Origin: Anthopleura xanthogrammica
Taxonomy: Eukaryota > Cnidaria > Anthozoa > Actiniaria > Actiniidae
Assembly: GCA_964019055.1 (NCBI GenBank)
Contig: OZ025207.1
Coordinates: 16,395,357 to 16,459,356 of the forward strand
Direction of reading: 5' to 3'
Length of the DNA stretch: 64,000 bases
Shown: in pieces, positions 43,581 to 55,326 of the stretch
Numbering within the stretch: the first letter of the stretch is position 1
Layout: every line of letters begins with the position of its first letter
The notes under the pieces: model-generated
What the model saw: only the letters and a program-made list of their open reading frames with translations
Databases searched by the model: none
Told to the model about the DNA's origin: nothing
Position numbers and translations under genes: made by a program

Positions 43581-45719
43581 ATTTGATAGTAAACTTCGTT
43601 TCCCGAAAAAAACCAAGTATCTTATAATGTGACGCTAGCGTGATATAGGTCTATTAATTTTTGACCATCCTTGGACCTGTGTTTCATCTTGCCTTTTAAA
43701 AAAGACCTAATCCATTTTTCCGTTGTTAGAGAATCTTTTACTACATATTTAGGCACTGCCTAAAAGCGGAGCTCCCAGTAACATTTTCCGAACAAGACTA
43801 TCAATCGAGTGATAAATGCGTGACAAGTGTGACGCAGCGTTAAAAACTCTCACTTGGCCATGAAATATCACTGTGGATGTTAGATTTGAGAGACTAGGAA
43901 ACTGCCAGAAATAGATGAGAAAGTAAAAAATCCAAGAGCGTAAGAGGACGCGTTCGAACGCCATGATTACTTGATTACTTGAACTTAAAGTTTCATGGAA
44001 TCTTGTTTTGACATCACAATTTCGCGCGAAAGGCTCGCTGGCCGTCAAATATCATTTTCAAATAAAACTAAGTCTTTTGCAAATTTAGCCTTTTTATTCT
44101 TGAAATGGAATCAAAAACAAAAATTCATAGCTTCAATATTGGTTTTTCTGGTACATTCAGTTAGTAGTGAAGACAAAGATGATAAAAATGTAAAATGCAG
44201 TAATGAAAAGCAACAAACAACCATCCAAGTTTTTCTGTCAATATTTGCCGAAGCAACGGCCTTGTCGAGAGTTTACACATACTTTGTCGACTTTTTCTTA
44301 CGAAATCTTAGTTAGCATTAATGAATGTATCTTCCATGAAGTGTTTTCTAAGGAACTGGGAGATTATTCTTGCTGTGTATTCAGCTGTTTCTGGTCTATG
44401 GTTCACTCTAGCCACAAAGTAAATATTTTGTTGGTGAAGTCGAAAGTTCGTTCACTTTAATTGAGACAGATACGACTTCTGTGCTTTCAGTAATAGATTT
44501 CAAAAATAATAAGAAAAAAATCTTCTTGATCCATCTTTGACTACATTCCAGGTGATTATTGTTGTTAGCAATGTTTTCTTTGCATTTGCGAGCTTTACTT
44601 TGTAATCAAGCGCGCGGGACCCCTGTGGTGGTACAGGGACGTCGTAAGCAAGCCATGAAAAATCAACTCAATGGAGTACCATTTTTTTAAAGTATGGTAC
44701 TCCGCTTGCGCGGGAGCTCCGCTATTAACAAATTGATAAATTTTGATAAAATCATAAAATAAAACAACGTATAAAAGAAGATTATTAACGCATAGAAAAA
44801 TTATTTATTTATAATCATTTTAGGTTATATTGGAGGCGAGTACTATACTCATAAAGGCGGAGGTGCTAATTATGTGTGCCTTTCTGAGAATCCCAGATAC
44901 GGAAGGTACAGGAGTGGCTATCAGTTTCCTGCAATGGTGTATGGTACAGAATATCAGCTTTCCCATTTCAACCCATTCATAAGAAACCTTCACAATCACG
45001 ATGCCCCGTGTGCTGTGTGTTACGTTACAACAAGAAGTGTCAAGATGATGATCCCTGCAACTTACGAGTGTCCCGCGGGATGGACAAGGGAGTATCACGG
45101 GTACCTGATGACTGAATATCATAACCATGACCATCCAAGAGAGTTCATTTGTGTTGACGAGGACGCAGAGGCTTTTATTTACCAGGAACCCATGCCAACC
45201 TCGATGGTGCCTTATTGTATCCCGTGGAATTAAGGAAGGTGTTCTCTGCCTTGTTATCCATATGTAGCGGGAAGAAAGCTGACATGCGCAGTGTGTACCA
45301 AGTAAAAGCATTACTTAAAGCTCATGAATGAAAGAGAAAGCAAAAGAAAGACTTTCATGGATAGGAATAAGGATTTTAGTTGAAACAGTTTGATTACCCA
45401 AGAAGACCTCTTGCAAAGGACCTTAAGAAAAAGTATTCATCAGCAATTGCAACTGGTAGTAGGGCAAATTGAAGTGATTGTAAATTAAAAGTTCATGCAG
45501 CTAATTATAATTGACTGTGTGTTCGTTTTCCCTCGTGTCTCATATGGGGCTAACAGAAGAAACGAGGGGTTAAAGAATGAGCAGTAATCATTCGGTAGAA
45601 TATAAGAAGAAGTATGTGAGACAACGCCTTTAGTCCAGTAGGAGGGACAAGGCAAGAAGTTGTCTCACGGTAAAGAAGCAAACCACCGGGAAACAGTAGA
45701 GCGAGAGATCCCCTGGATC

Positions 45720-46200
45720 ACAGGGTAGGAGGGTATAAGCATCAGCAATAAAATAGCAGAATTTTATAAATTACATGTCTATTGCAGATCGACAAATTAA
45801 AAGTAACGCAACATGCTTCGTGATGCGCTTCTAGCGAACTCATTTGCACATCAATTTGTCCGTCTGTTCGTTTGTCTATCCACCTATCTTTCTGTCCAAT
45901 TTCTGTTCGTTCACTCCTCAATTATAAGTCATTATTATAACTTTTAATTCTTTTCCACACAGAACAACGTGCTCAGGTACTATATACCGCTGACCAGCTG
46001 AGAAATGTCAGTGTCTGCTCCATTTCCCCATAATGCATCAACTGTCAAGACGTAGTTGCTGAACCTTCGCAAAATCCATCAAAATCAAGTAACCATAACA
46101 ACTCAAACGTCACTCCACCGATTCTAGCCCAGGCTTCCAACCGTGTTTCACGGTGATGTTGTCTTTTATGACTTTTGCTTTTTTTATTTCGTGAAAGCAC
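45720..46200 (+). pseudogene. Duplicated fragment of CD109-like exons 35-36
   Basis: The exon 35 copy begins at 45788 after a TATTGCAG acceptor (ATCGACAAATTAAAAGTAAC). It has a 5-nt insertion, an in-frame stop after GATGCGCTTC and lacks its 3' half. The exon 36 copy starts at 45962 (AACAACGTGCTCAGGTACTA), keeps much of the [10 protein letters not shown] region but has stops (CCATAATGC) and deletions. It cannot be expressed as part of the parent gene. Confidence 0.88.
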
Positions 46201-48079
46201 GTATGAACAAAAGATGACACATGATTTTTTCAATAGTTACTATGAATAGACATTTCTGGATTCGGGTGGAATTTTTATCGGCTAAAGTTCCCAATAGATA
46301 TGTACATAGATGACTGAGTATGGAGGGCAATGTTGGCCCTTCACTTAAGGGTAGTAATGAGATTCATGACATTTATTCAGCTGATTGAAACCTTTCTCGT
46401 TGTACCACATGAAGGGCAGTATTCCCCTTTGCTGAAGGCTGGTAATGAATACATGTAAATAGCTCCTCAGTTGATAATTAGAAAAGCACGACTTGTATCC
46501 AAGGCAACGCAGGACTATAACTGCGCATTTGTTTAGATTTATTTCCCTAAGATTTCCGCAATAGAAATCGAATCTTGTAATCAACGTCTAGAGTGGTAAA
46601 AGACAGTGCATCAGTAGCGCTCACGTACACACGTCATCTAAGATATTTCAGATTTTGTTTAAAGGAAAAGTTCATTAAATGGCTTTAGAATCTAATCTTA
46701 TTCTTTTTCTTACCATCTAATTCTTTGTCAGTATAGCAGGTTAGCCGTAAAACATGCTAATGACTGCGACGTCCTACGGTCTTCATTAAATACACAAAAT
46801 TTAACTTGTGCAATCAAAATGTTTTTAAAAAGAATCATCATCATCATACTCATGGTTTATACAATATTAATTGTAAAATTGCTTTCTCATGGCCAGTGTT
46901 TAGTATTACAGGTTGAAACAAATACACCCAACAAACCGGTATGACGTGACAGTCACTAACCGATATTCGAAGTATAAACCTTAATAACTTAAAGACGTAA
47001 CACTCAAATGAAGAAATATTTCACCATTCAACTATTAAATTCATGTAGAATCAATACTGAAAGTATTGTCTCAGGCATTAGGTGAACTTTAATTCCTTGA
47101 AAATATGACTAACTTATAAACTAACTTTTGTTTTAAATGGTGTTATTAAAATTAAATAGGACAAACAGCCAGTGTATTATTAGGCAACAATGTCAATCTG
47201 TACAGGAAAATTCGCGTTATTTTGATTGTTTTACTCTAATACTAATGAAATAATACTGCGACCCCCAACTGAACTTAACGATATTTCAAATTATTCAAAT
47301 TAAGGCACGACTAAGATTTTTGAAATGAATATCAAATAAATAGAGAAAATGTAATTTAATGTTATAGTAAGTTTAAAGGACTAGTAATTTTAATTAAAAT
47401 AAAATAATCATATACACAAAACACTTATTTCATTTTGTACATGATCTGTTTAAAGAAATACTTCTCATCAAAATAAAGGGGGATAAAAATTATTTTGTTC
47501 ATTAAAAAATCGTGTAGAAGTAAAGAAATGAGAAGGACAACGTGGCAATAGAAAAAATATTATGATACAAGCAGAATATTGTTTGAAAAAATGGCTAAAG
47601 TTGAACTATTTCTAGCCACCATTTTTTCTAAGATTAGTTTTGTCCTCACACATACAAAACGGGTAAAAAATGTATAACAATAGCAAAATGAACCACGGAT
47701 CGTGGGGGGGGGGGGGGGGGTAGGGTAGATTAATTTGGCCCCACCATCTCCCTCCCCAAATATCTCGAAAATAGCAACTTTCTATACCAATCAGCGCAAC
47801 CTGTCCTCCCTCTACGACTCGCGTAACAAAGGTGTTACCTTTTTATCAGCCTAGAAATAGATACATAAAATCTAATAAAGATTAATCTAATGTAGCAATG
47901 TTGACAGGACATTTACGAAATTGAAACTCTTAATTTTTTTCTTAATTTCATGAGGGGAATTGAAGACAAAATCAATTCTATGAAGCCCTGAGATACTTTT
48001 AGGGAGGACAGTCATGATTGCCTCTCAACTGCGCACATGTAGGCTGAAAGAGTTCGGCGAGGTACCTAATAACAATTTT

Positions 48080-48238
48080 ATGGAAATCATAATCGAGTTT
48101 TATACAGGAAAATTCTTGTTAATCATAATGTTATTGCCAAAAGAGGAAAAAAGGTTCGACGATAGAAGAAAGAGTTCAGAACAGCGCTTTCTACAAACAA
48201 AACGGTTGTCGAGTTCAGCGCTGCTTACCTTGGTTAAG
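48080..48238 (+). promoter_or_regulatory. Conserved 5' flank of type-I collagen copies
   Basis: About 160 bp before the start are highly alike in all four type-I copies (also 37885-38046, 55160-55326, 60855-61016). They include AGGAAAATTCTTGTTAATCA, TTGCCAAAAGAG, TTCGACGATAGAAGAAAGAG and GAACAGCGCTTTC. This probably contains the promoter and 5' UTR. I see no clear TATA box. Duplication alone could also explain the similarity. Confidence 0.5.
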
Positions 48239-51200
48239 ATGATGACTCAGGTTCCTCAAGCATCGTGTAAGGCTGTGCTGTTGGTGTTACTTGTTCTTCT
48301 TGTAGCGGGTCGTGCTGCGCAGACAAGTGAGAGACAAGCAGAAAATCAGATGGAGAAAAGAGATCAACGACAGAATCAAACGGACGTGATAACACTGCTG
48401 AAGAGTTTACAAGCAAGGTATGACGTATATTGTATTCTAAGGTTTACTCAGAAAAAAACCCAAATCAAATGGGATTTCACAGCAACATTTCCATGACTAC
48501 TTTTTCAAATTTAATATAGACCCTAAAAAGAGACTACATTGGGGTACCTGCTTGTGATCAATTATCTGAATCTCTAAGAAGCTAAAGGCGAAGCGAAAAT
48601 AAGCTGCTAAGTATCCAAAGATAGTAATTATGGCGGAGCTTCGAAAAATGAAGGCTGTATAGCAAAACGCCGGCAAAATGGTTTGCGTCATTTCACGAAT
48701 TGAATTGCAGTTTTCATCGTGAAAAGCAGAGATGCCAAAATCAAAATCATCCAAAGAAAAATAATCCAACTTGAGTCCAAATGTTAAAATGGAATTAAAA
48801 TGGTTGTTAACTGACCTAATGAAATGAATGTTAAGAAAATTATAATTGTCTACTGAAATTTTCGGTCGCCAAGCTGCAACCTTCATTAGAGCGGACTAAA
48901 AAAATATTTTCAAAAGTTTTGAGTCCAAATTCCCCTTTCATCTAAGTCCAGACATTTTAGCATGTTGCAGACAGTCGCGGTTTCATGAAAAGAGTCACGT
49001 TTTGCTACCTCGGCGAGATGAGAAATATAAATTTTTCATTTAAAGGGATACTAGTACGAAAATCGCTCAAAATTTAATTCGACTGAATAAAAATACAGCT
49101 TAATATTTGATTATCAATGAAATACCTATATTTCTTTATTTCAAAAATTTGTTATTTTCACATGTGAAGATATCGTCACTATATGGTTACATACTTCTTA
49201 TAGCAGAAAAAAGTTCGAAAAAGTTTTCTTTTTTTTTTCATTGATAATTATAGAATAAACAGAATATTACATGCGCGCTTGGAGATACGAATTTTATCTT
49301 CTCGTGAGAGATCTTTTAAACACTCGAAGATAAAATTCGTATCTCCGCGCGCCCAAGTAATATCCTCTATATATCGGATCTAAGAAGACCTACGGCCTAG
49401 TACTTCAATTTAAATGTAAAGAAAGAACAGGACCGCATACAAAATTGCTGAAGGTATACTACGTATATGATTAGATCTTTATATTTTGTATTTACATGCT
49501 TATTGATTGGACTGTACACGAGAACCCTATAGCAGATACCCACAAAAGTCTCTGAGGCAAGGTCCTGAAAAACCCTTGGGTACTATTGCGCAATCTATCC
49601 ATTTTATTCAACAGGAATCAGAAACAAAAGTATTTTACGACTTTTATACCACAGGTATCCCAGTAATAACACAGGATAGAGAGAGAAAGAAATAGCATAT
49701 CTATAGTCAATCTCTTACAAGAGCGTTTTTCGTTGACTAAGGGGAAACCTTGATGTAAATAAAATGTGCTGTTCTTGATCGTAAAATCAGTTAATAGGTT
49801 AATATGAAGTTCCAACAAAATACTAAAACGTTTGTATTTTAGCAGACGTACTCTCAACCTATCTTTGATTATTATGTTTCAGAGTAGCTCAACTAGAAAC
49901 CCAAAGAATGATATTGCTTCGAGGTAAGGATATCGTAATTAAACGATAAGTAACCGAGATTAGCTACACCGCAATGTCTTTTTTACATTTTTTTCAGGTA
50001 AAGATGGTCGGGATGGGAAACCAGGAATTCCAGGTAAAAGTTAGCTTAAAACTGTAACATTCTTACTTTACTAAAACTGAACACTTATATCACAGAAGCA
50101 ACCAACCAGGCAACATGTACACCTATACTTAACACTTAATGACTGGGACCGAGGGAAACAGTGTGTTTTGTGGTCCCGAGACGACGATGCCGAGGGACTA
50201 CAAAACACACTGCTTTCCCGAGGTTCCAGTCAATAAGTGTTTTGTTATATACCAGTGTCAAAGTGTCAAAGAACACAAAAAAATTATTCGATTTTTCAAT
50301 TATGTGACTTTAAAAACTTAGAAAAACTCTTACGTTTCCGGTGAAATCACTTCCGGTTTTGTTATTTCCCGGGAAATAACATATTATTGCTCGCTGATAG
50401 CCGTTTCCGGGGGAACATCGAAACTTGTTCACGTTTACGTGATACCCTCTCGCCCAATCAGAGTACGAGAAAAAAATGGACTTTGACAGTTGGTATATAA
50501 CAAAACACATTATCATGTATTTGCACAATTGAATAAAGATCTCATTGCTAAACAGGTACGCCTGGCAGATCAGGAAGGAATGGATGGCGAGGACCACCAG
50601 GATCCAGAGGAATCAGAGGGCCAAGGGGTGATCGTGGACCAGGAGGGGTACAGTACATACGATGGGGAAGAACCACGTGTCCTCGGGGTGCCTCTCTTGT
50701 GTACAAAGGTACGTTACTGACTTGCTCGGTGTTTACGTTTATTTTCCAACCAAATAGCCCAGAAACATAGTGTTTAGCTCGACCTCCTCGCAATCAAAGA
50801 GGATCATGGCCAACTATTCCGGCCACTGAGCCCACAATGAGGCAGCGGTTATCCCCAATTGAATTACAAAATGGGGAATCTATTTGGTGGGTAAAATTTA
50901 AAGAATACACTAACCCTGAAATTGCAGGTCGTATTTTTGTAATAGATCGGACATTTTTCCTTCACTTCTAGAGATTGTATAATTTGCCTTTCGCGCGCTT
51001 TTGCGCCAAAAAGCACCGGAAGTAAAGCTGTAGATATAGAAACCACTGGCCATCTTTACTGCATTGCAGCTAATCACAGAGTTCTTAGCGAGACTAGAAA
51101 GCAGTGTTTTCAAGCGACATTTTGATACCAAACATCTCGATATTTGATGGAGTTTTACGTAATAAAAATGGTTGGAAATTCACTAAACTTCGCAGACCGG

Positions 51201-53446
51201 AAGAACGACATACCGTACGAGGACGAAGACGTTTTGCAGCATTTTATCGCCAAAAAGGAAACATCAAAACATCGATAAATTGGACAAACCCTTGAAATAA
51301 GGATTTCAGGGTTAGTGTATTCTTTAAATTTTACCCGGCAAATTTCATATGAATTCTGTAATTCGATCAATTAGTCTTGTTACTTCGCAGTGCTGCATGT
51401 TTTTGTATAAATTTTACAGAAACAGTATGTCGTTTTGTAGTCCGAACGATTGCCAAAAAAAGGAAACATTCAAACGCTTTATTTTGTTAATTTTATTGGT
51501 CAGAATGAAGGGTAAGGAGTTATTGTATGCTATGATAACCCGGCAAATTGTTCTTCATTTAAAGAGCGTACTTTTATCTTTCATTTCTTGGCTCGCGGCT
51601 ATCAAATCTTTATATTTTAGATTCGCCATTTTGTAATTCAATTGGGGATAACCTTTTGGCCATGGAAAAGGTTGACAATCGTGAAGTTAGACTGACTGAC
51701 TTCTTTAGCAAGGAGTAATTTTAAAAAATTCTTAGAAAGCTATTCTATACAAAATTTAACGCTGATCCCAAAAAAATGAAAAGAAAATGGGGTGTCCCAA
51801 GCTCGTTTTCGAGATAAGGAATTTTGAATATTACCATCTTGACAAGTTTTCGAAAGAAAAATGTCGGAAACGAAGCTTTGCACGAGAAAATTTATAACTT
51901 GAAAACTAAAAAAGCTATTAAAGTAATTTTATCAGGACGTCTAGGTCAAACAAAACTTTCGTAGACTAACTAATATATTTGAAGAAAGTTTTAAAAATAA
52001 ACTCGAAATTCAGGATTTTGTTAGCTTAATGAACCGAAAATCGTTATTAAATAATGACAACAAAAACACATACAATGCGTTTTTCAATAATGGACTACTT
52101 TGACGATTCGGCGGCCATCTTGAATCAGAATTAATGTATGTAGGATCTGATCTAAAAAAATCCTAGCTTTTTCTGGCCCCATATTCCCGGATAAGTGACA
52201 AGTACTTCATTTTTCTACGTAATATCAGACATTCCTCTTATATCTCGAATTGCATGGTATTATGGAACGTGCAGGGGGTAAAACAAATAATATATTAGAG
52301 TTTCGTTTATTTGTCTTTCTTTCATGTCCATCTTCTTTATTCGTATCTTGTCAAATTGTCTCTTGATGAGCTGTTAATCGACTGCTGAACTGCTCTACCG
52401 TGTGTTACTGATATGCTATAAGTGCCTTAATTTCAGTGATTATCCAAAAAACTTAAAGGAATTGTTTACTAGACACTTTGTCATTTATTCTTTAAGAGGT
52501 ACTAACATTTTAAGTCTATCAAAACCAGTATCTACCACTTATTGTCTTCACTCCTTCCGCTATTTAGCGGCAAAAACTTGGAATTTATTACCAGATACAA
52601 TCAGAAAGCATGAGAACCTCTCAGAATTCAAGAACGCCATTCAAAAATTGGACTTTAACTCATAACGAACGCTAATCATATAAACGCTATATTTACAGTA
52701 TTTTAGTTTTTTTTCCAGTAATTTAGTATAGTTTGTTTATTTGCATTTTCTCAACGATATAAGCTATCAGTAGCTACTCTGTAAATTCGAGACAAAATAA
52801 AGTTCATGTATATATGTATGTATCACAGCACGCGATATTCAAGTCTAAAATCATACTCAGGGGAAATATTTCCGAAGTTCTCGACCAATCAGCGCGCGCG
52901 GTTTTCTATTATCACCTGGGTAATGATCCTCATTACAGATATACAAATAATTTATTTATAATTAATTTAGGTCGTATTGGAGGCGAGCATTATAGTCATT
53001 CAGGTGGAGGTGCTAATTATGTTTGCCTTCCTGAGAATCCCAGATATAGAAGGTACAAGAATGGCTATCAGAACACTGCATTCATGTATGGTGCAGAATA
53101 CGAGCTGAACTATTTCAATCCATTCACAAGAAATCTTCATCAACATGAGGCTCCGTGTGCTGTGTGTTACGTTGCAAGACGAAGTGCCAAGATGATGATC
53201 CCTGCGACTTACGCGTGTCCCGCGGGATGGAGAAGAGAGTACCATGGATATCTGATGAGTGAAAAGCACAACCACGCCCATTCAAGAACCTTCATTTGTG
53301 TCGATCAGTATCCAGAAGCTGTACCAGGAACTCATGCTAATCTCAATGGTGCCCTGTTGTATCCCGTGGAAGGTGTGTGTGGTGCTCTGCCTTGCCTTCC
53401 ATATGTTGCGGGAAGAGAACTGACATGCGTAGTGTGCACCAAGTAA
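48239..53446 (+). CDS. Short-chain collagen C4-like protein, copy B
   Basis: Exons: 48239-48417, 49883-49923, 49998-50033, 50556-50708, 52971-53446; GT-AG, phases agree, 885 nt, 294 aa. The order is signal peptide (about 1-28), NQT glycosylation sequon, short coiled coil with RVAQLE across the exon 1/2 junction, 14 Gly-X-Y triplets (exons 3-4), then VQYIRWGRTTCPRGASLVYKG. A Cys-rich C-terminal domain follows, with ANYVCLPENPRY, APCAVCYV, CPAGWRREYHGYLMSE, FICVDQYPEAVPG and ELTCVVCTK. This is the layout of sponge-type short-chain collagens, secreted matrix proteins; function in cnidarians is not known to me. The start is the doubled ATG shared by all copies. An in-frame upstream extension to 48014 is not conserved. 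AATAAA follows the stop by 60 nt. Confidence 0.92.
49264..49371. repeat. Palindromic MITE in copy B intron 1
   Basis: AATATTACATGCGCGCTTGG and CGCGCGCCCAAGTAATAT flank perfect arms GGAGATACGAATTTTATCTT and AAGATAAAATTCGTATCTCC. It is about 105 bp. Confidence 0.8.
50128..50512. repeat. Two adjoining palindromic elements in copy B intron 3
   Basis: The first (50128-50245) pairs AACACTTAATGACTGGGACC with GGTTCCAGTCAATAAGTGTT, including CAAAACACACTG arms. The second (about 50236-50512) pairs GTTATATACCAGTGTCAAAG with CTTTGACAGTTGGTATATAAC. The paralogous intron of copy C lacks both and is about 370 bp shorter. Confidence 0.7.
50847..51653. mobile_element. Nested TIR elements in copy B intron 4
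   Basis: The outer ends share a perfect 28-bp inverted repeat (GGTTATCCCCAATTGAATTA plus CAAAATGG). Inside, 50889-51336 is bounded by a perfect 34-bp inverted repeat (GGGTAAAATTTAAAGAATAC and onward). No transposase is visible. The sequence right of 51653 (GACAATCGTGAAGTTAGA) resumes the intron as in copy E at 63912. Confidence 0.8.
52402..52800 (+). mobile_element. LINE 3' fragment in copy B intron 4
   Basis: An 87-codon frame (52402-52665) carries the LINE polymerase tail pattern FRYLAAKTWNLLPDTIRKHE followed by FKNAIQKLDF. Then come an A+T-rich 3' UTR and ACAAAATAAAGTTC near 52793. It is truncated at the 5' side. Confidence 0.65.
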
Positions 53447-53505
53447 AAGCATTCCTTAAGGCCCACCAAAGAAAGAAAGCTCCAAAGAAAGATTATGATA
53501 GATGA

Positions 53506-53511
53506 AATAAA
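53506..53511 (+). terminator. Polyadenylation signal of collagen copy B
   Basis: This is AATAAA 60 nt after the copy B stop. The same position in copies A and C reads AATAAG. Confidence 0.55.
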
Positions 53512-53904
53512 AAATTAAGTTAAAGCAATTTGATTAGTTAATGATGAAGAAGACCTCTTCCAAGTAAAATTCAAATTAAGTAAAAGTATTCACCAGAAAT
53601 TGTAACATGTAACACGACAACTTGTAGAAGCTTGGAAATTAAAAGTTCATGCAGCTAACAAATTGTGTGTTTGTTTTTCCTCGTGTCTCATATGGGGCTA
53701 ACAGAAGAAACGAGGGGTTGAAGAATGTCGAGCAGTAATCATTCAGTGGAATATGAGGAAGAATATGAGACAACGGATTTAGTCCAGTTGGAGGGACAAC
53801 ACAAGACGTTGCCATATGGTAAAGAAACATACGACCTGGAAGCACAGGATCGAGAGATCCTCTGGAACCCAGGGTGGGACTAGGGGAGGGCTAGTGAGGG
53901 TGGG

Positions 53905-54075
53905 TATGAGCATCGGCATACAAATAGCAGAATTTTATAAATTACATGTATATTGCAGATCGACAAAAGTAACGCAACATGTTTCGTGATGCGCTGTCAG
54001 CGAACTCATTCCATTGGCAAAGGAAAACCTGTACCAGCTGTGTACAGTTTACGATTACTATAACCCTGGTAAGTC
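53905..54075 (+). pseudogene. Duplicated fragment of CD109-like exon 35
   Basis: It starts with the intron block GAGCATCGGCATACAAATAG and acceptor TATTGCAG, then the exon (ATCGACAAAAGTAACGCAAC) and its GTAAG donor. Indels near 53993 and 54045 break the frame, giving a stop in the TTACTATAA region. Exon 36 is not recognisable after it. Confidence 0.87.
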
Positions 54076-55326
54076 TGTCTGTCTGTCCCTCTGTAGGGTC
54101 TACACATCAATCCATCTTTCTGTCCATCCAGCAGTCCTTCTTTCCACCTGTATGTCAATCTCTGTATGTCAGAGTTTCAAGTCGGGGAATTTGGGTCAAC
54201 GATACAGTAATTTTATTGAAACTGACCAAAATGCCATGACTTTATGCCAATGTCTGAGAGCAAGAGAGTGTAACTGATTGCTATTTCGTTCCCAGAGGCA
54301 ATATTTCTTACGGTGCATGCTCAGCTGGTTGTTCAATCATCGGATAGAATGTTTTATCGGCTAAAGTTTTCAATAGATATGTACATATATGATTGAGTAT
54401 TGAGGGCAGCGTTTATCTTTCACTAAAGGCTGGTGATGTGATTCATGACATTTATTCAGCTGATTGAAACCTTGTAATGTAATGCTTTCTCGTTAATACC
54501 ACATGACGGGCAGCGGTTTGTCCTTCGCTGAAGGCTGGTAATGACTAAATATAGCTCGATCGTCAGTTGATAATCAGAATTGCAACCAAAACTGGTATCC
54601 AAGGCAACGCAGCATTATAACTGTGTATCTGTGTAGATATATTTTTCTAAGATTTTCTCCGCAATGGAAATCAAACCTTGAAATAAACATCTACAGTGGT
54701 GCTTAACTTCCCAAAATATACCAGATTTCGTCAAAGGGTTCATTTGACTAACTTTCTATTTTTAGACACATTTGACTAAAAGCCTGTCTATTGTGTCAAT
54801 AATTGTTTTTAATATGGCATTAACAGAAAATAAAATAAACAGCTTGTCAATCTGTACAGGAATATTCGCGTTGTAATTAAAAGTCTCTTTTTTAAATTTA
54901 ATTGCGGAATTAACGGAAAAAACAAAAAATACCAATTTTATCAAACCCAAGGAGGCGCAGCATCGTGATCGCCTCCCCTGATAACTTAGCAGATGTTGAC
55001 AGAACATTTATTAAATTGAAACTCTTAATTTTTTCTTAATTTCATGGGGGGTTTAAAAAAATCAATTCTATGAAACCCGGAGATCACTTCAGAAGGGGCT
55101 CGTGATTGCCTCAAGCACATAGGCTAAAAGAGTTCAACGTAGTAACCTGATAACAATTTTATGGAAATTATAATCGAGTTTTAAACAGGAAAATAGTTGT
55201 TAATCATAATGTTTTTGCCAAAAGAGAAAAAAAAAAAAAAGATTCGACGATAGAAGAAAGAGTTCAGAACAGCGCTTTCCACAAACAAGACGGTTGTTGA
55301 GTTCAGCTCTGCTTACCTTGGTTAAG

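Larger units (their letters stand above)
45306..48238. other. Spacer between collagen copies A and B
   Basis: Apart from the CD109 fragments (45720-46200) it repeats the 35449-38046 spacer in order: CGGCTAAAGTTCCCAATAGA (46279), the AAGGCAACGCAGGACTATAA block (46500), the AATACTGCGACCCCCAACTG block (47252), a poly-G run (47706) and the collagen 5' flank. No functional gene is seen. Confidence 0.65.
53447..55326. other. Spacer between collagen copies B and C
   Basis: It contains the copy B polyadenylation signal, the CD109 exon-35 fragment, and diverged versions of the cluster's spacer blocks (TCGGCTAAAGTTTTCAATAG at 54359; AAGGCAACGCAGCATTATAA at 54600). The conserved collagen 5' flank ends it. 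No gene is seen. Confidence 0.6.

Noticed and set aside
44820..45311. Antisense open frames over the collagen C4 exons (also 53000-53281, 59633-59914, 62038-62295) with similar proteins
   Set aside because: Their similarity to each other is inherited from the sense-strand exons; the antisense frames have no family match and differ in length.
48014..48238. N-terminal extension of collagen copy B to an upstream ATG
   Set aside because: The upstream ATG and frame are not shared by the other copies, and the signal peptide follows the conserved doubled ATG.
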